Assembly: GCA_034336665.1 (NCBI GenBank)
Contig: CM067569.1
Span: forward strand, 24,959,320-25,023,319
Source of the DNA: Luscinia megarhynchos
Lineage: Eukaryota > Chordata > Aves > Passeriformes > Turdidae
DNA: 64,000 nt
Direction: 5' to 3'
Under the pieces are notes generated by a model that was given only the letters and a program-made list of their open reading frames with translations, made no database searches and was not told the origin of the DNA. A program made the translations under genes and the position numbers. Position 1 is the first letter of the stretch, and the number at the start of each line of letters is the position of its first letter. Shown here in pieces: positions 10,821 through 22,731 of this stretch.

Positions 10821-10853
10821 GGGGTTTTTTTTTGGGGGGGTGGGGGGGGGCGG
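10821..10853 (+). repeat. G-run with quadruplex potential
   Basis: Runs of 4, 7 and 9 guanines separated by T8-9 and T, then c and gg. The two long runs alone can each supply two G-tracts, so a parallel G-quadruplex is possible on the plus strand. Such tracts are also prone to sequencing and assembly error. Confidence 0.6.
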
Positions 10854-12282
10854 TTTCCCCCTGAACCTTCTTTTAACCCCATTTATTTCCACATCTCACT
10901 CTTCATGGTGGCATGAATAGTGAATACCTGTGAGCCATGTGCCTCTGTAGAGCATAAAGAGACTTCTCCTTCAGTCTGTGACTGAACAGCATGAACTATA
11001 TCCACACGTGTTTAATCTGAACTCTCTGTGGACTTTAATTCACCAGGAGAAATAATCTTTGGTACAGCTGGGTAGTGGCTGGGAGAAGTGCATCATTATG
11101 GACAATCAGCTTTGTTTAAGATGTCTATCCAGGGTTCATTTGGGGCTCTTAGAAGTCAACCAGAGTCATAAAGTGTATTCAAGGTGTAACAGACCTCAAG
11201 TGGAAAATGGTAGGGTAGGAGAAGGAAAAGATTTTGTGCCATGGAGGAGCCTGCTGTAACAGAGACTGTGCTTCAGCCCCTCTGTGTGGTACTGGAATTA
11301 TCCCTTAAGATGCTGCACCACTGGGATTATTCAGTGGGGAGAGACAGGGCAGAGACAGGTACCAATGACAGAGAATATGACAAATTCTTGAACACGTTTC
11401 TCTGAGGTGACAGGTGGCAGTGGCTGAAGCTGAGTGTCCTCCATGGCAGGATAGGAGTGAGTAGAGAACTAAAGTGGTTGTGACTGACTGAATTCTTGCA
11501 CATTTAGAGAACCACAGACTTGGTAGCTCTTTCTTTAGTGCCATTCTTTCCACCTTTCACATTGTTAGAAATGTCACTAAACTACCCACTTGAGATCATA
11601 CCTGTAAGACATTAACATTATTATAAAAGTGATCATGAAAACATTTTAAAAATAGGAAGGACTGCCTTGAAATCTGTCTTTCTATAGCCTTGTCCTTTAC
11701 ATTCATAAGGGGATGCTTTATTAGTTTTTTGCAAATTCCATTCTCCTTTGAAATCAGACCCAATGCAAGAGGTTAGGGAAGAATATACCCAGTTTGGATG
11801 GGAGGATTGCTGCTATTGTTTTGTCAATGACTGTTTTTGTCAGAGTAAATATGGAGTAAATTCCAATTCCAATTAAACTTGTAAAGCTACATATTACAAA
11901 AGCTGCATGAGTAAAACTCTCTCAGATGTCTATTTATTTAGAAGCTCTAGCTGATGACAGGAACGTTATTTTCTGGAGAAGATGATTGACAACCTTCTTC
12001 AGATCAGATAGTGAAGACTTGCATATGCCAGAGTAGTCCTTAGATTACTTACTGCCAAAATAATTGGGAGTCTTTGCTGCAGAGAGAATGAGGAGGTCAA
12101 GAATCAGATTGAATTGCAAGTCAGAGGTTGGCAGTGTTGCATACAAAAACTGGTAGTGCAACTGCACTTGCCCTTAGCTGACATAAAGCCCAGGCTGCCT
12201 GAGGAAGCTGTGACATCTCTACCATTGCAGTATTCAAAACCATCTCAGACATCCACAAGAAAACAAGAGGGCACCTAGGGGG

Positions 12283-12298
12283 AAAAAAAAAAAAAAAA
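12283..12298 (+). repeat. Poly-A run, 16 bp
   Basis: Sixteen uninterrupted adenines. I do not see a retroposed body upstream that this would be the tail of. Confidence 0.8.
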
Positions 12299-12409
12299 GT
12301 ATTTTTATTTGGAATACAGTTAGTGTGACTTTATTTTTTCCCCACATGCTAAATAATCACAGAATATACAAATGAAATGAGACCAGAGCTGGTCCTTTTC
12401 CTTGTTTTA

Positions 12410-12482
12410 TCGTTGGATGCAACAAAATGGACTTGATGATCTCAAAGGTTTTTACCAAGCTAGTTAATTGTGATTCTGTGAA
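12410..12482 (+). mobile_element. CR1 LINE 3' tip, degraded
   Basis: About 70 bp. 'atggacttgatgatctcaaa' followed by 'ggtttttaccaagctagtta' and 'ttgtgattctgtg' corresponds to the terminal part of CR1 (ggacttgatgatctcaaagg, then ttccaacctaaatgattctg). It is more diverged than the other copies and has no recognisable upstream body. Confidence 0.7.
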
Positions 12483-15474
12483 AATCACATCATTGCAGAA
12501 TCATACTTCAGACTGGTCAGCTTTATCTGTTGAGTGGCTGGGTGCCTTCCAAGAAATCAGCAAAGTCTCTGGAAAGCAGTGATGTTCCTGTTTCTTCTGA
12601 AGCAATGTAACCCACGTACTTATTTCTTACCCTCCCATATCCAAGTCGTTACTCCTGCTAAATTTCATGCCCTCACACCTCCTTGTATTTTGTTACAAAT
12701 AGAGAACAAAGCATTTTTCGTTATTATTCTGCCTTTTTCTTTTACAAGCACATGCTTCTTTGTTTAGTTACTGTTAAGAGTCCATCCTTAACTCAAAATT
12801 TTGCACTTCAATTTAGGTGCTGAAAATTTTGTTATTTTAAACTCCAGTAACAAATTCCAAGCATTGGATCTGCTGTATCTTCTCTCTCAAACATTATTTT
12901 GAGATTAAAGTAATGAAAGTAAAATAGACTTGAGAGAAACTTTAACCTTGACTGTTAATGGCAAACCCACTCCAGTGGTGATCTGCTATGTACAGAAATC
13001 ATTGACTTAAAAAGTACAATTCCAGAATGCAAAACCACTACAAAAGTTGTACCTTTCCTTTCTTTGGTTTTCAGCCCAAAATACTACATTTGATGTTAGA
13101 AATGTATTTATATTCAAGAATCTGAACTTACTGTGATACAAGTGGGTTTTTTTGAATGGCAGTTATTATGTCTATATGTCTACAAATATGAAAAGTGATG
13201 TTTTCAAAACAAATTAAATAAATGGTAAGAATGATTACTTTGGCTGAAAAGATGGCTGCACACAGCTGCCATTGGCTGTGTGTAGATATTTGTGTTTCTG
13301 TTTACTTATGAAATGTGAAGAACTGCATGGAGACAGAACACAAGACCATGTTAAAAAAAAAAAAAGACTTTTTGTCTGTAGATAAATAAGCTGTAATATT
13401 AACTGGGGGGAATGTTTTGTGGTTGCTGAAGCTGGTGAAAAAGCTGAAAATGGTACTTTTTTTTCCAATTCCATTTTGTGAAAAGATGAAGATTTTTTAA
13501 AATCACTGCTTAGAAAAAAGGTCCTGAATTGGATTGGTTTAATTTCTATTCCACAATGCAACCTATGTTTGTGGGTTTTGCCTGCACTCTCTGAATGCTC
13601 CAGTGCTATGGATTTCTGAGTTGCTGCTGTCATCCTATTGCAGTAGTTCAGTATTTTGTTATTAGGAAGTTTGGGGTTGGCTGCTTTCTTTGCCTGATAG
13701 TCCTGACAGAATTCATTCATTGTCTCTGTTGTCCTCATCATGGGTAAGGGGAGCTGATTAATTCTTTTCTCTTCCTGCAGCAGCTTGTTGAGCAATTGTT
13801 GTGTCTGCCCACATCTCAGCTTGTGAGGTGGGCAACCCATCTCCAAAAACATTTGCCTCTCACTCTTCTCACATGAGAGGAGACTTTAGAAAGCACAGGG
13901 ATGCTCCTTCCTACAGAGTACTCAAGTGAACACAACTCTTCAGTGCTGTGCCAGTGACTCAATGTCCCTGCACATCAGCTTTCTACAGCAATAGCCTTGA
14001 TATATAATGTGCACTACCTGATTTTACAAGGATGCTGAGCCCTTGAGAAGAGAGTTTATAAAGTGTTTTTTAATACTGTGGCTTATTTCATTTGCAATTT
14101 CTATTGTGAAACAGTCATTTGGTGTCTGAAGCATTCCTGGAAGGATCCCTTTGGATTTTTAAGGACTTGAGCCTTAATTTTACTTTTTCTTTCTCTATTA
14201 AAATGGAACAAAAAATATTTTGGACATTGGTGTTTTTAGAAGACTAATTAATATGTTGTTATAAAACCAAGACTCGCAACATTTGCCTGGAACTGAGAAA
14301 GATGTAAATCTCTAAGGCTTAAAATTCTTTAACAAATACTTTTTACACTGAAAAATCAACAGTCCATTCAAATGCTAGGCTAGCACTTCTTTCCTCCTCC
14401 TTTCTCACCAGAAATGTGTCCAGTTTGGAAATAGTTGAAATAATTAATCTAGATGAATGAAAATTTGCCTCAGCTGAATGATGGATTCAGATGCAGCCAG
14501 TATTTGGAGTTAAGACTCTTCCTGGAAACCAGCTTTAAATTTATACCTTAAATTGAATGACAAAGGGTCCATCCTTGACTCAGAGGAGTTGGGAAGTCTG
14601 CCATGTCAATTGTTATTCCAGAATACTAAAAGGTTTTGTTTCACGTTGCCAGAGAACCCAAATAAATTTAAGTTTAAAATAACCCCAGAAGCCCAAGGAG
14701 TCTGCTGTCAGGGGAACAGATAGTTCAATAAGGGGTATTTATGTGGGTTCAGGGATAAATTGGATGTCTTTTCTCAGCAGTACACTTTGGCTTTGCTCTT
14801 ATCAGAGGCTGGCATGAGTGATTGTCTGCTGTTTATTCAAAAGCATTAAAAGTGCCCTGTGGCAAGTGCACTCCTCCTGATGAATACTCAGACTGATATT
14901 TGGGTAGTGCTAACTGCTCCAGAAACTTGAGGTAGCTCAAACCCTGTGCCCAAAATGGGAAAATGTACCTCTGATTTCTTTTTTCTGTAATGGTGATATA
15001 CATGAGGACCTGCCTCTCAAAATCTTAGTGTGGAAACATCTCTCTCAACCCCACACTAGCAATTTTTACTTTGAATCAATTTCGATTCATGCAGTGTAGG
15101 ATAAGATTCAGAAGGAATTAAAATTTCAATGTTTTGTTTTGTTAATGAAAACAGTCAATTTTGGCCAGAGGAATGTAATTGTATATTAGAATAAGTTGTT
15201 CAGAGCCCAGAAATTCTGAGTGGTTTACCCTGAGAACTACCTTTACCCCTGAAAGGATAATTAGTAATGTGTTGTTTGGTGTCTCCCTGATGAGTAAAGC
15301 CTAGAAAATACAGCTTGCTTCACTGAGCTGGCTTTGCTTGCTGGCAGAATTGCTCCTTGGTGCCAGCTTGCTTCTGTAGGGGAAGGTATTAACACAGAAT
15401 TGCCAAGCACAGTGGCTATTTTGGACTCCAGAGGTAATGAGAGGTTAAAAGGTGTGAAGTAGAGTTCCAGCTAC
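12483..15474. other. Non-coding interval
   Basis: AT-rich. It contains one unusually long minus-strand open frame at 13235-13852 (listed separately). I see no other gene-like signal. Confidence 0.45.
13235..13852 (-). other. 205-codon ATG-initiated open frame, function unknown
   Basis: The longest ATG-started open frame outside the CpG island. The start context is poor (C at -3). The first 90 residues are hydrophilic, with a helix-like stretch TQQLLNKLLQEEKRINQLPL. The latter half includes poly-pyrimidine-derived runs (KKSSSFHK, LFFFLTW) that look like translated low-complexity DNA. There is no recognisable domain, and no splice pair or polyadenylation arrangement that I can defend. The plus strand here is rich in T and poor in A-containing stop complements, which favours long chance frames on the minus strand. 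I rate it a probable chance frame, with a decayed transposon or retrocopy as the alternative. Confidence 0.15.
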
Positions 15475-15735
15475 CTGGTTTTGATAGCCCATGCATCCCG
15501 GAAATTTAATTACATATTAATGGCTGCTTTCCATGCTATTAATGCTGTGAAATGGCCTGTGAGGGAGATGGTCTCAATTAGCCCTTGCATTAACTTTTTG
15601 TCATTAATGTGTGCCAGTATTGATGCTTTTAATTGCATGAGACTTGAGGAGAGCTCGAGCAATCACACAGGGATGCCTGATTTGACTGAAGTCTGGCCTC
15701 TCAGGTCACAGCAATACAGAACAATTGGGTTTGGT
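15475..15735. promoter_or_regulatory. Possible conserved regulatory element, ATTA-rich
   Basis: Within about 150 bp there are at least six ATTA/TAAT cores (tttaattacatattaatgg, ctattaatgctg, tcaattagccc, cattaac, tcattaatgtg, tttaattgcatg), the core bound by homeodomain factors, in sequence of balanced composition without simple repeats. This is the look of vertebrate conserved non-coding enhancers near developmental genes. A 110-codon frame stays open across it on the plus strand (15481-15813), but it lacks a recognisable domain. Conservation cannot be tested from a single genome, so this is inference from texture only. Confidence 0.3.
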
Positions 15736-18485
15736 TTTAAAAAAAAATTATCCAGAAATAGGGCAACCAGCGGAAAGAGATGTTCTATTTTTACAGCACT
15801 AGGAGTGGTTTAGAGCTTGCTGTTATTTCTGAGTAAACCCATCCTAATGATAAAGAAACTGATCTGTAACTTTGTTTTAAAATCTTAGTAAAGTTCACAT
15901 TGGTTTTCTTGTCTGTTCTTCATTTATTTTCTGTTGACTCTCTCTTTCTGCCCCTTCCTCCATCCCTCCCAGTGGCTCAGCCTTTTAAAGATTGGGTATA
16001 TCATAGTGACAGCATAGCCCAGTCACCGTGGCATCAGGCTCGAGGGTTATCCTTTTCAATGCAAGTAAAATTTCTGGGAAAATCTTTAGTGCCAGATAAT
16101 TCTGGTTTTACCTGCTTAAAATCCGAATTTTGAGCAGGATGCATAGGACTGAGAAGGATCTACTTGGAGTATGGGATATCATAGCATTGGTTTTATGTAT
16201 TCATTAAAGGAGTGAATTTTTTTCAAGCTTACTGAATATATTTGCTGAAGTCACAGTGATACAAGGTTTTTGGTTTTAGGGTAAAATAGTATTTTGAAAT
16301 AATTCGCCTTTTTTAAATTATAGATTTACTCCTAAGTCCATCTGCTTTCCCCTGAAGATTACATATTATTGAAACCATATTTATTCTTCTAGAACACAAA
16401 TCTTGGTTCTTTTTGTGTCTCTAGCTACAATGCAGAGATATCTAGGTGCTTATATTCTGTCCTGATGCTATGTAAAGCTGCCTCTATTTTCCTCCAGAAG
16501 CCCCTCTATATAATCATTCCCTAAGGGCATATTAAATAAATTGACTCTGGTTTATTCATACTGTGGTTTTACGAGCAGGAATGTTGCTCATTCTTAATAT
16601 TTTTAGAAATCAAATTATATTTCTAATATTTTACATTTCTTTTTCTGTATTTATATTTATGTCAAAATAATTTCATATTTTATTCATTGCAAATTCACCA
16701 GTTGGTTTCTAAGCTTGAATAAACTTGTATGTAAGGAGAAAACTTCTTTGCACATGCTCCTGAAATACCTTTCAAGAACAATTGAAATGTATTAATGAAT
16801 TATCTAATTAGAATAGTTCTTTCTTCTAGGTTTTATTTATATGGTGGTAAATCCTATCTGACACTAATAAATAGGAAAAAAACTCCTCAGGAAAGTTTAC
16901 TTGCAAACTGAAACTGAGCTGTGTTAACTGAAAAGCCATAAGGTTCATAGAAGGTTAATGTTTGTGGAGTTATTAATCAAAGCAGAACCACCACTCTGGA
17001 ATGCACCATGGGTCTGCTAGACTAGGTTTGTGACAAAGTTATAATATTACTTTTACAGTTTTCCCTTTTTTTCCTGTTGCATATGAACACGCATGAGCAC
17101 ACACAAGTCTAATTCTGTATTAGAAAAGTGCTCAGCCTAGAAAACCATGGTCAAGTGGATCAGAATTTGGTAAAGTCGAAAAAGAGTCTCATAACAGTGA
17201 ATTTGGAGGAAAGCTTTCTCTGTCTTTCTAATATTTTTTCCTCTAAAATGTACTATAATAGTCAGTGACCCTATTAAAAATATGAGTAACAGCAAAAATT
17301 GATAATAGCTCATGCAATTAACTCTAAATCAAGTGCAATGCATCTATTTTTACTGTGAATTGAGAAGTCTTGGTGAAAGGTTTCATGCTTGACTGTTACA
17401 TATATTGGTCAGAAATGGTTTGTAGTATCAGGAATATAATTCTATATAATGGCAGAAATAGAGAGGGGTGTAAAGAGGGCGACAGCTGGATTAATGGTGA
17501 CAGTTCTGAGTGTGCTGTTTCTCAGCCTTGCCCAATTATGACATTTGGATGCCATTTTTAATTTTCACAAATTTGACCTAGAAGACGTGGTAGTGTGAGT
17601 CTTTCCAGCCTCATGAAGACCAGACCTGTACATCTGTTAGACAAACCCTGGCTGTTTCTTTTAGTTACTTAATTGAATGGTGAGAGATACTTAAGTGCAG
17701 TTGTGTTCCTGTCATGCATATTTGAGTGCTGGAGAGAAATATTTTCCCTTGACTGCTGAGCAAGTTTGCATCTATTTTTGTTTTTCTCAATGCTGAAGTT
17801 GCAATCAGTGTTTCAATAACTATGGTAAGGTTTTAATAACTATGGTAAGGTTTTAATAACTATGGTAAGATTTTAAGGTTTAAAAATAAATAATCTAGGT
17901 AATTCCCCTTAAAGGAGAAACTCAAAGAGTTTTCTCAGATCATGTGCTAATTTTGGTATCAGCAGAACTTGAAATCTGAACATCCATGCTTAAGATGTTG
18001 TTGATAAAAATTTTAAAATGCATCTTTTCATTGGTATTGATATAAAAACTGAAGAAAGCAATTATTAACTTGTCCCTGGTGTGGCATCCAGCAGTTTGAA
18101 TTCTGTCTTGTTCTTGTTCTTCATACACTGAGGTGATCATGCAAATAAAGATCAGAAAAATAAACTGTAAAAGTAAATGTTGATAACTTACATAAGCCTC
18201 GGTGTCAGAATTTTAACCCAAACATCTGTCTGCTATTTCTGCAACAGCATTGTATTCTCTTTACAAAATAGTTCAAGTAGTGGAAAAAATAATTATAATA
18301 TTAATGTTATGTGGAGCTATTCTTCCATCCAAGGCTTGCAGTGGAGGTGTGTATTTCCCATTTCTTCTTACTGTTCTGGTTAGGAAGAAGCAGTAACTAA
18401 AACTGAGTAACCTTGGACTTCCATCCAGCTTTGGGAGCTCCTTGAGGAGTCCTTCTGTCTGGCCAGCCTGGAGCTTTTTCCAGAC
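15736..18485. other. Non-coding interval, no gene seen
   Basis: Strongly AT-rich, with many ATTT/TTTA stretches between 16200 and 17000. Apart from the 20-bp tandem repeat at 17817-17876 I see nothing structured, and no exon candidate. Confidence 0.5.
17817..17876 (+). repeat. Tandem repeat, 20 bp x 3
   Basis: Unit taactatggtaaggttttaa, present three times head to tail. Units 1 and 2 are identical and unit 3 differs by a single G to A. A copy number this low with near-identity suggests a recent local expansion or slippage event. Confidence 0.9.
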
Positions 18486-18925
18486 CATAGAATGATAGAA
18501 TCACAGAATGTTTTGGGTTGGAAGGGACCTTAAAGTTATCATCTACTTCCAGTCCCCCAGCCATGGGCAGGGGACACCTTCCACTAGGTCAGGTCCAACC
18601 TAGAGTTGAACCAATCCAGAGCTGGAGCCTCACCAGTGCCTCATCACCATATGAATAAAGATTTTATTCCTTACTTCCAATCTGTATCCCTCATTGTTTA
18701 GTGTAAAACCATTCCCCCTTGCCCTATCACCATCTGCACATGTAAAAAGTCCCTCTCCCTCTTTTATTGTAAGCTGCTCTTAAATACTGGAAGGCTGCAG
18801 TAAGGTCTCCTTGGATCTCCTTTTCTCCATGCTGACCCAGTTCTCAGCCTCTCTTCACAGGAGAGGTGCTCCAGCCTCTGATCGTCTTTGTGGCCTCCTC
18901 TGGGCTCAATGCAACAGGTCCATGT
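18486..18925 (-). mobile_element. CR1 LINE 3' fragment (minus strand)
   Basis: About 440 bp in reverse orientation. On the plus strand it opens with the inverted CR1 terminus 'tagaatcacagaatgttttg' and 'ggttggaagggaccttaaag', then carries the reverse complement of the 3' UTR and the end of ORF2, through 'ccttggatctccttttctcc' and 'gaggtgctccagcctctgat' near 18865. It is 5'-truncated at the right edge. It covers the same CR1 portion as the copy at 785-1272 but is a different subfamily. Confidence 0.93.
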
Positions 18926-19311
18926 GCTAGATTTGTAATATTTTTAATTTTGCACACAACCCAGAAATAGTAGTTATTAATCTGGCTGGTTTATGGTTGA
19001 AAAGATATTGCTATCCAAGATGGTAAGATCAGTTGTCTGCAGGGAATGGACAGCAGGTGCTCAGGAGAACAGATGTTTAGGAAGAGCTACACCCAGGGAA
19101 CCACTTGAACCAAACCCTGTTTATCAGCCATAGACAAAGCTAAGAAGCCTTTATTAGCACTACTATTTATATTACTATCTTAGCACTACTATTAGCACTA
19201 CTTTTAATTTTGCCACCAGAAATATCTGTGCTTGGAGCAGCTGAACACGTCCCAGCTCGTAAGCCTGGGCTGTAGCAGTCGTGGTGAATTTTGGCTGTGC
19301 TGCTCTGCAGG

Positions 19312-19347
<36 letters not shown>

Positions 19348-19349
19348 GG
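19312..19349 (+). repeat. (GACA)n microsatellite
   Basis: About nine uninterrupted tetranucleotide units. Expected to vary in length between individuals. The cysteine- and serine-rich frames that read through it on the minus strand are translations of the repeat, not genes. Confidence 0.95.
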
Positions 19350-20156
19350 CTGCAGCCCCAGCACCAAGCTGCTGTCCTGTTTGTGCTCTGTGCACAGGAA
19401 TCGACATCCCATGGGAACAGGACACACACAGTAGCTGAGAAACGTTTACTTTATTGAGCAAATTTACTTAATAAAGGAAGTTAATTAAACATCTTGCATG
19501 GGTAATCTTTTTCAGTGTAGGCTTTTGGAAAATTTATTGCTTTTCCTTTTCATTGCTTTTCTTTGTTTTATTGAATTCCAGCTTGAGTCCACCTGCATTA
19601 AAAATTATTTCACAGTTTCTGGTCTGAAAGTGTATATTAGAGAGGCTTTGAAGTTAGAAAGTGTAAATCAGGAGATGTTCTTTGATTCAAGGCTTTCTCA
19701 AAAAGCCCAAACAAACTGGGTTTGAGGTGTTGGTTGGGTTCTTTCTTTTGTGGTTTTGATTGGTTGGTTGGTTTGGGTTTTTTATCATTATTATTTTTTT
19801 AATCCCCAAGCAGCTAATATTTCTCCAGCATACAATGAAAGTTTTCATCTGTTTACTTAAAAGAAAATTTGTTTTGTAAACGAAACATGTCATTAATATT
19901 TATTTTACAATATCAGCATTTGAGACTTCAAAGAGATCATTTTTTTAAGAAAAGGAAAGAATATTTTCTTATTTTCCTGTGCAATAAATATTGCTAGTTT
20001 TCCAAATAGGACCTGTATGAATTTAAAATATGTGAAACTTAAAAATACATTGATATAAAATTCACCAATCTTACTCTTCATGCACCCCACCTTAGCATGT
20101 TAATTAGTTGAACCAACCCTTCCATGCTTCAAAACGTCCAAGAAACTGATTAGACC

Positions 20157-20462
20157 TCAAATCTGTGTTCTGTTCCCTGACTTTGCAGTTATCTTTTCAA
20201 TTATCTCAAATTTATCTTTTCTGTTCACCTGGTTTTGTGCCATTTTTCCAGTTAAATGTGATTTCATTTCTTCTGCAAATGATGTTTGATTAGAAGGAAT
20301 AATTTGTTTCCTCTGTGAGTATTTCTCAATTAACTGATTAGCAAGTTTAGCTGGGAGGTTTTTGTCATTTTTTTTCTGCTGCAATATTCTTTCCCTGTTT
20401 GAATTAGTGGTTTCAAGAATCTCCATCACATTATTTCTCTTTTGGTGTCTGGTACTTTTCAA
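20157..20462 (-). other. Open frame, about 100 codons, lysine/glutamine-rich
   Basis: The frame starts at a TTG and not an ATG, and an in-frame TGA lies a few codons upstream. It reads as a hydrophilic, helix-prone peptide with segments such as NSNRERILQQKKNDKNLPAK and AEEMKSHLTGKMAQ before a stop. The plus strand here is pyrimidine-rich, which by itself yields Lys/Glu/Gln-rich frames on the minus strand, so composition explains much of it. No pyrimidine tract and acceptor precede it on the minus strand. Low-confidence candidate exon or retrocopy remnant. Confidence 0.15.
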
Positions 20463-22151
20463 ATACTTGAATGCTCAATTCATTTTTAATAATATCAGCA
20501 AATAACAGTAGTTTTAGTTTGCTTATTTATCAATTTAATTTTGTTTCAAAATCTGTTTTATGAATGAAAGTGATTATTCTGAAAGATCTAAGGGTCAGCT
20601 ACCAGTTTTTTTGTTTCACAACAATGTATGTCTTCCATTTCATCAGCAAAACAGCATAAAACTTCTAAATATGGGTTTTTAAAAACTGTCAAAGAGTCTT
20701 AAAGGAAATTTGCTTTTTTCACATATGATGTTTAAAAATATATATAAACTGCACTAAATCTTCCTGTTATTTGAGAATTTGCTTTTTGTAATGATTTTTG
20801 CTTTTTGATTTATGAAAAATATTGAGGTAAGTAATCAACATACAAATCCTTTCTTCAAACTGAAAAGGCAATTTCTATGTGAGAAAATGTATCAAATGTT
20901 TAAGAGATTAAGTCTTCTACAGGCTATAATGTTCGTGTTCCAGTCATGCAGTTGAATAAATTACTCTTATTAGCTATCACTATTACATCAGTTTAAACAT
21001 GAAAGGTGAAAACCTGTTTTTATTAGTGATGTTGGCATTGCTTCCAGTGACCTCACAGAACCAGAATATAGGTGGAGAATAAGCATCTCACAATCACCTG
21101 CTGAGAAAGAAAAACTTCACTTCTATTTCCACAAGGAAAAATAACCCTGGAAATTTCATAGATGAACTATTTTATTACAAAATTCTGCTTACCTCTCTTT
21201 TTAGTATGCCTGTCTCAGCTGGATGAAATTTTTGCATTTTTTATACTCATTAGTACTGAGCATGTAGCTCTTCACCAGAGGAAAGCTGAAACCCAACTAG
21301 CTCATCTTTTGAAAAAGCTTCCACAGCTCTGGAATATGGGCTGGAAACTGCAATAAAACTGATAGATTTTTGGATTATAGTTTGCAAACTTTTTTTTTCA
21401 CTGATATTATGGAAGAAGATATGAACACAGAACTTTAAAATCTGCACTTGCAAATCTCACTGTGAACCCTGGCCAAGTTCCTTTACTGTCTGAGATGCAT
21501 GTTTGAGTGTGTATAATTTCATAGATTAAACCCACAGGCTATCAGTTTCCCTGAGTCTAATAAACATGATCTATGCAGAATTGATTTTGCTTGGCCAGTT
21601 TCAAGATGAAAATGTACTTTTATGTGTTTTTCTAAAGTGTTTATTGAGGTCATTTCACATACTGCAGCAGGAGAGGTAAAGGTTCAGTGTTTTCATGAGA
21701 TAGATGAGCAGCAAGATGATAAAATCATGTTTGAATGACTCGGCCTGCACCAAATTAATCCAATCTCAATGCAACAATGAGACTGGGAAAAAATACATGC
21801 AAGACAAAACATGAGCACAGAGTCTAAATTTTTTCATAGGCTCCTTGTAACACTGTCTTTCATCTTCCCTTTTGCACATTATTCTGGAACGTGCACTGCA
21901 CTGCCACCGAGTGTTGGGGTGGAGGAAACTAAGAACCCTTTTGGAGTTTTTTATTTCCATCTCTTTAGTACTGCTGAGTCCCTCTGTGTTGCGCCCTTTA
22001 GCTGCTCAGAGCCCTAATGCAGCTGAAAAAGCCAAACTCTTGATTCTGTACAACTTACCTGAGCGTGGCTGGTTCAGCTGCTGTCTGAGAACCTCCTCTG
22101 AAATTGATCTCATCATCTCTTAGTGGTTTCACCTTATTAGTGGGACCATGT

Positions 22152-22731
22152 ATTAGTGGCTGTCTTTTTTCTTCTGCCTTCACTCAGAGTCAGGATTGAA
22201 ACTCGAGAGATGGATTTTCTTGTTTGGACTTGTTTGTTTATTAATTCTTACCTAAAGTACAGAGAGTTCTTCAGCACCTCTAGCTAGCAAGCTAAAAGTG
22301 AGAAAATGGAGGTGTATCCAGCTAGTTTAAGGTCTTTTAAAGGCTGACTATCCAATTAAAAACTAACATCGATATTATTTATACTTTTGACCCAATGACC
22401 AAACACCTGTGACCCACACGATGGTACTAACTATCCAATCCAAAAACTGCTACCTAAAACTAAGAAGAAGGAACAAGAAGAAAGAAGAGACAACTCCCAA
22501 GAACCTCCATCTTGTCCCATACCTATTACTATACTCCAAAACCCCAAATTCCAAACCTTTCCCATGTGGTGTTACACACTCCTACACAAACTGCACACCA
22601 GTGATTCTAACTCCATCACTCAAATTTGGAAGCCTTCTCCAAGGCCTCAAGCTAAAAGCAGTGTTCTTTTGAGGGTCAGTGCCAGAAAGCACAGAAAGTT
22701 CAAAACTCCCAGGCTTCAGGAGTTCCAACAA
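22152..22731 (-). mobile_element. Solo LTR of an endogenous retrovirus, copy 2
   Basis: Same family and orientation as 2986-3561. Shared landmarks include 'cttgtcccatacctattact' near 22513, the minus-strand TATAAATA at 22376-22383 and AATAAA at 22237-22242. The 5-bp sequence tcttc lies at 22170-22174, directly before the 'tgccttcactcaga' end, and again at 22732-22736, after the other end, so it may be a target-site duplication. Against that, similarity to copy 1 continues left of the first tcttc to about 22152, so the true 3' edge is uncertain. No internal retroviral genes adjoin it. Confidence 0.75.

Larger units (their letters stand above)
9741..12409. other. Non-coding interval, no gene seen
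   Basis: AT-rich, apart from a G-rich tract at 10821-10853 (listed) and short GC-richer patches near 11270-11480. Open frames here are under about 90 codons and unconvincing. If the island is a minus-strand promoter, the first part is upstream flank. A possible distal regulatory role cannot be judged from one sequence. Confidence 0.45.
18926..22151. other. Non-coding interval
   Basis: Includes short direct repeats of 'tagcactacta' at 19152-19202, the (GACA)n tract at 19312-19349, and a lysine-rich open frame at 20157-20462 (listed separately). A locally GC-richer patch at 19220-19420 around the microsatellite has no identifiable gene. Confidence 0.45.

Noticed and set aside
19167..19461. Cysteine-rich frames near 19.3 kb
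   Set aside because: The CLSVCLSVCLSV pattern is the translated (GACA)n microsatellite.
2986..22731. A single full-length provirus between the two related LTRs
   Set aside because: Nineteen kb is too long, the interval lacks retroviral genes, and it contains CR1 pieces and a CpG island.
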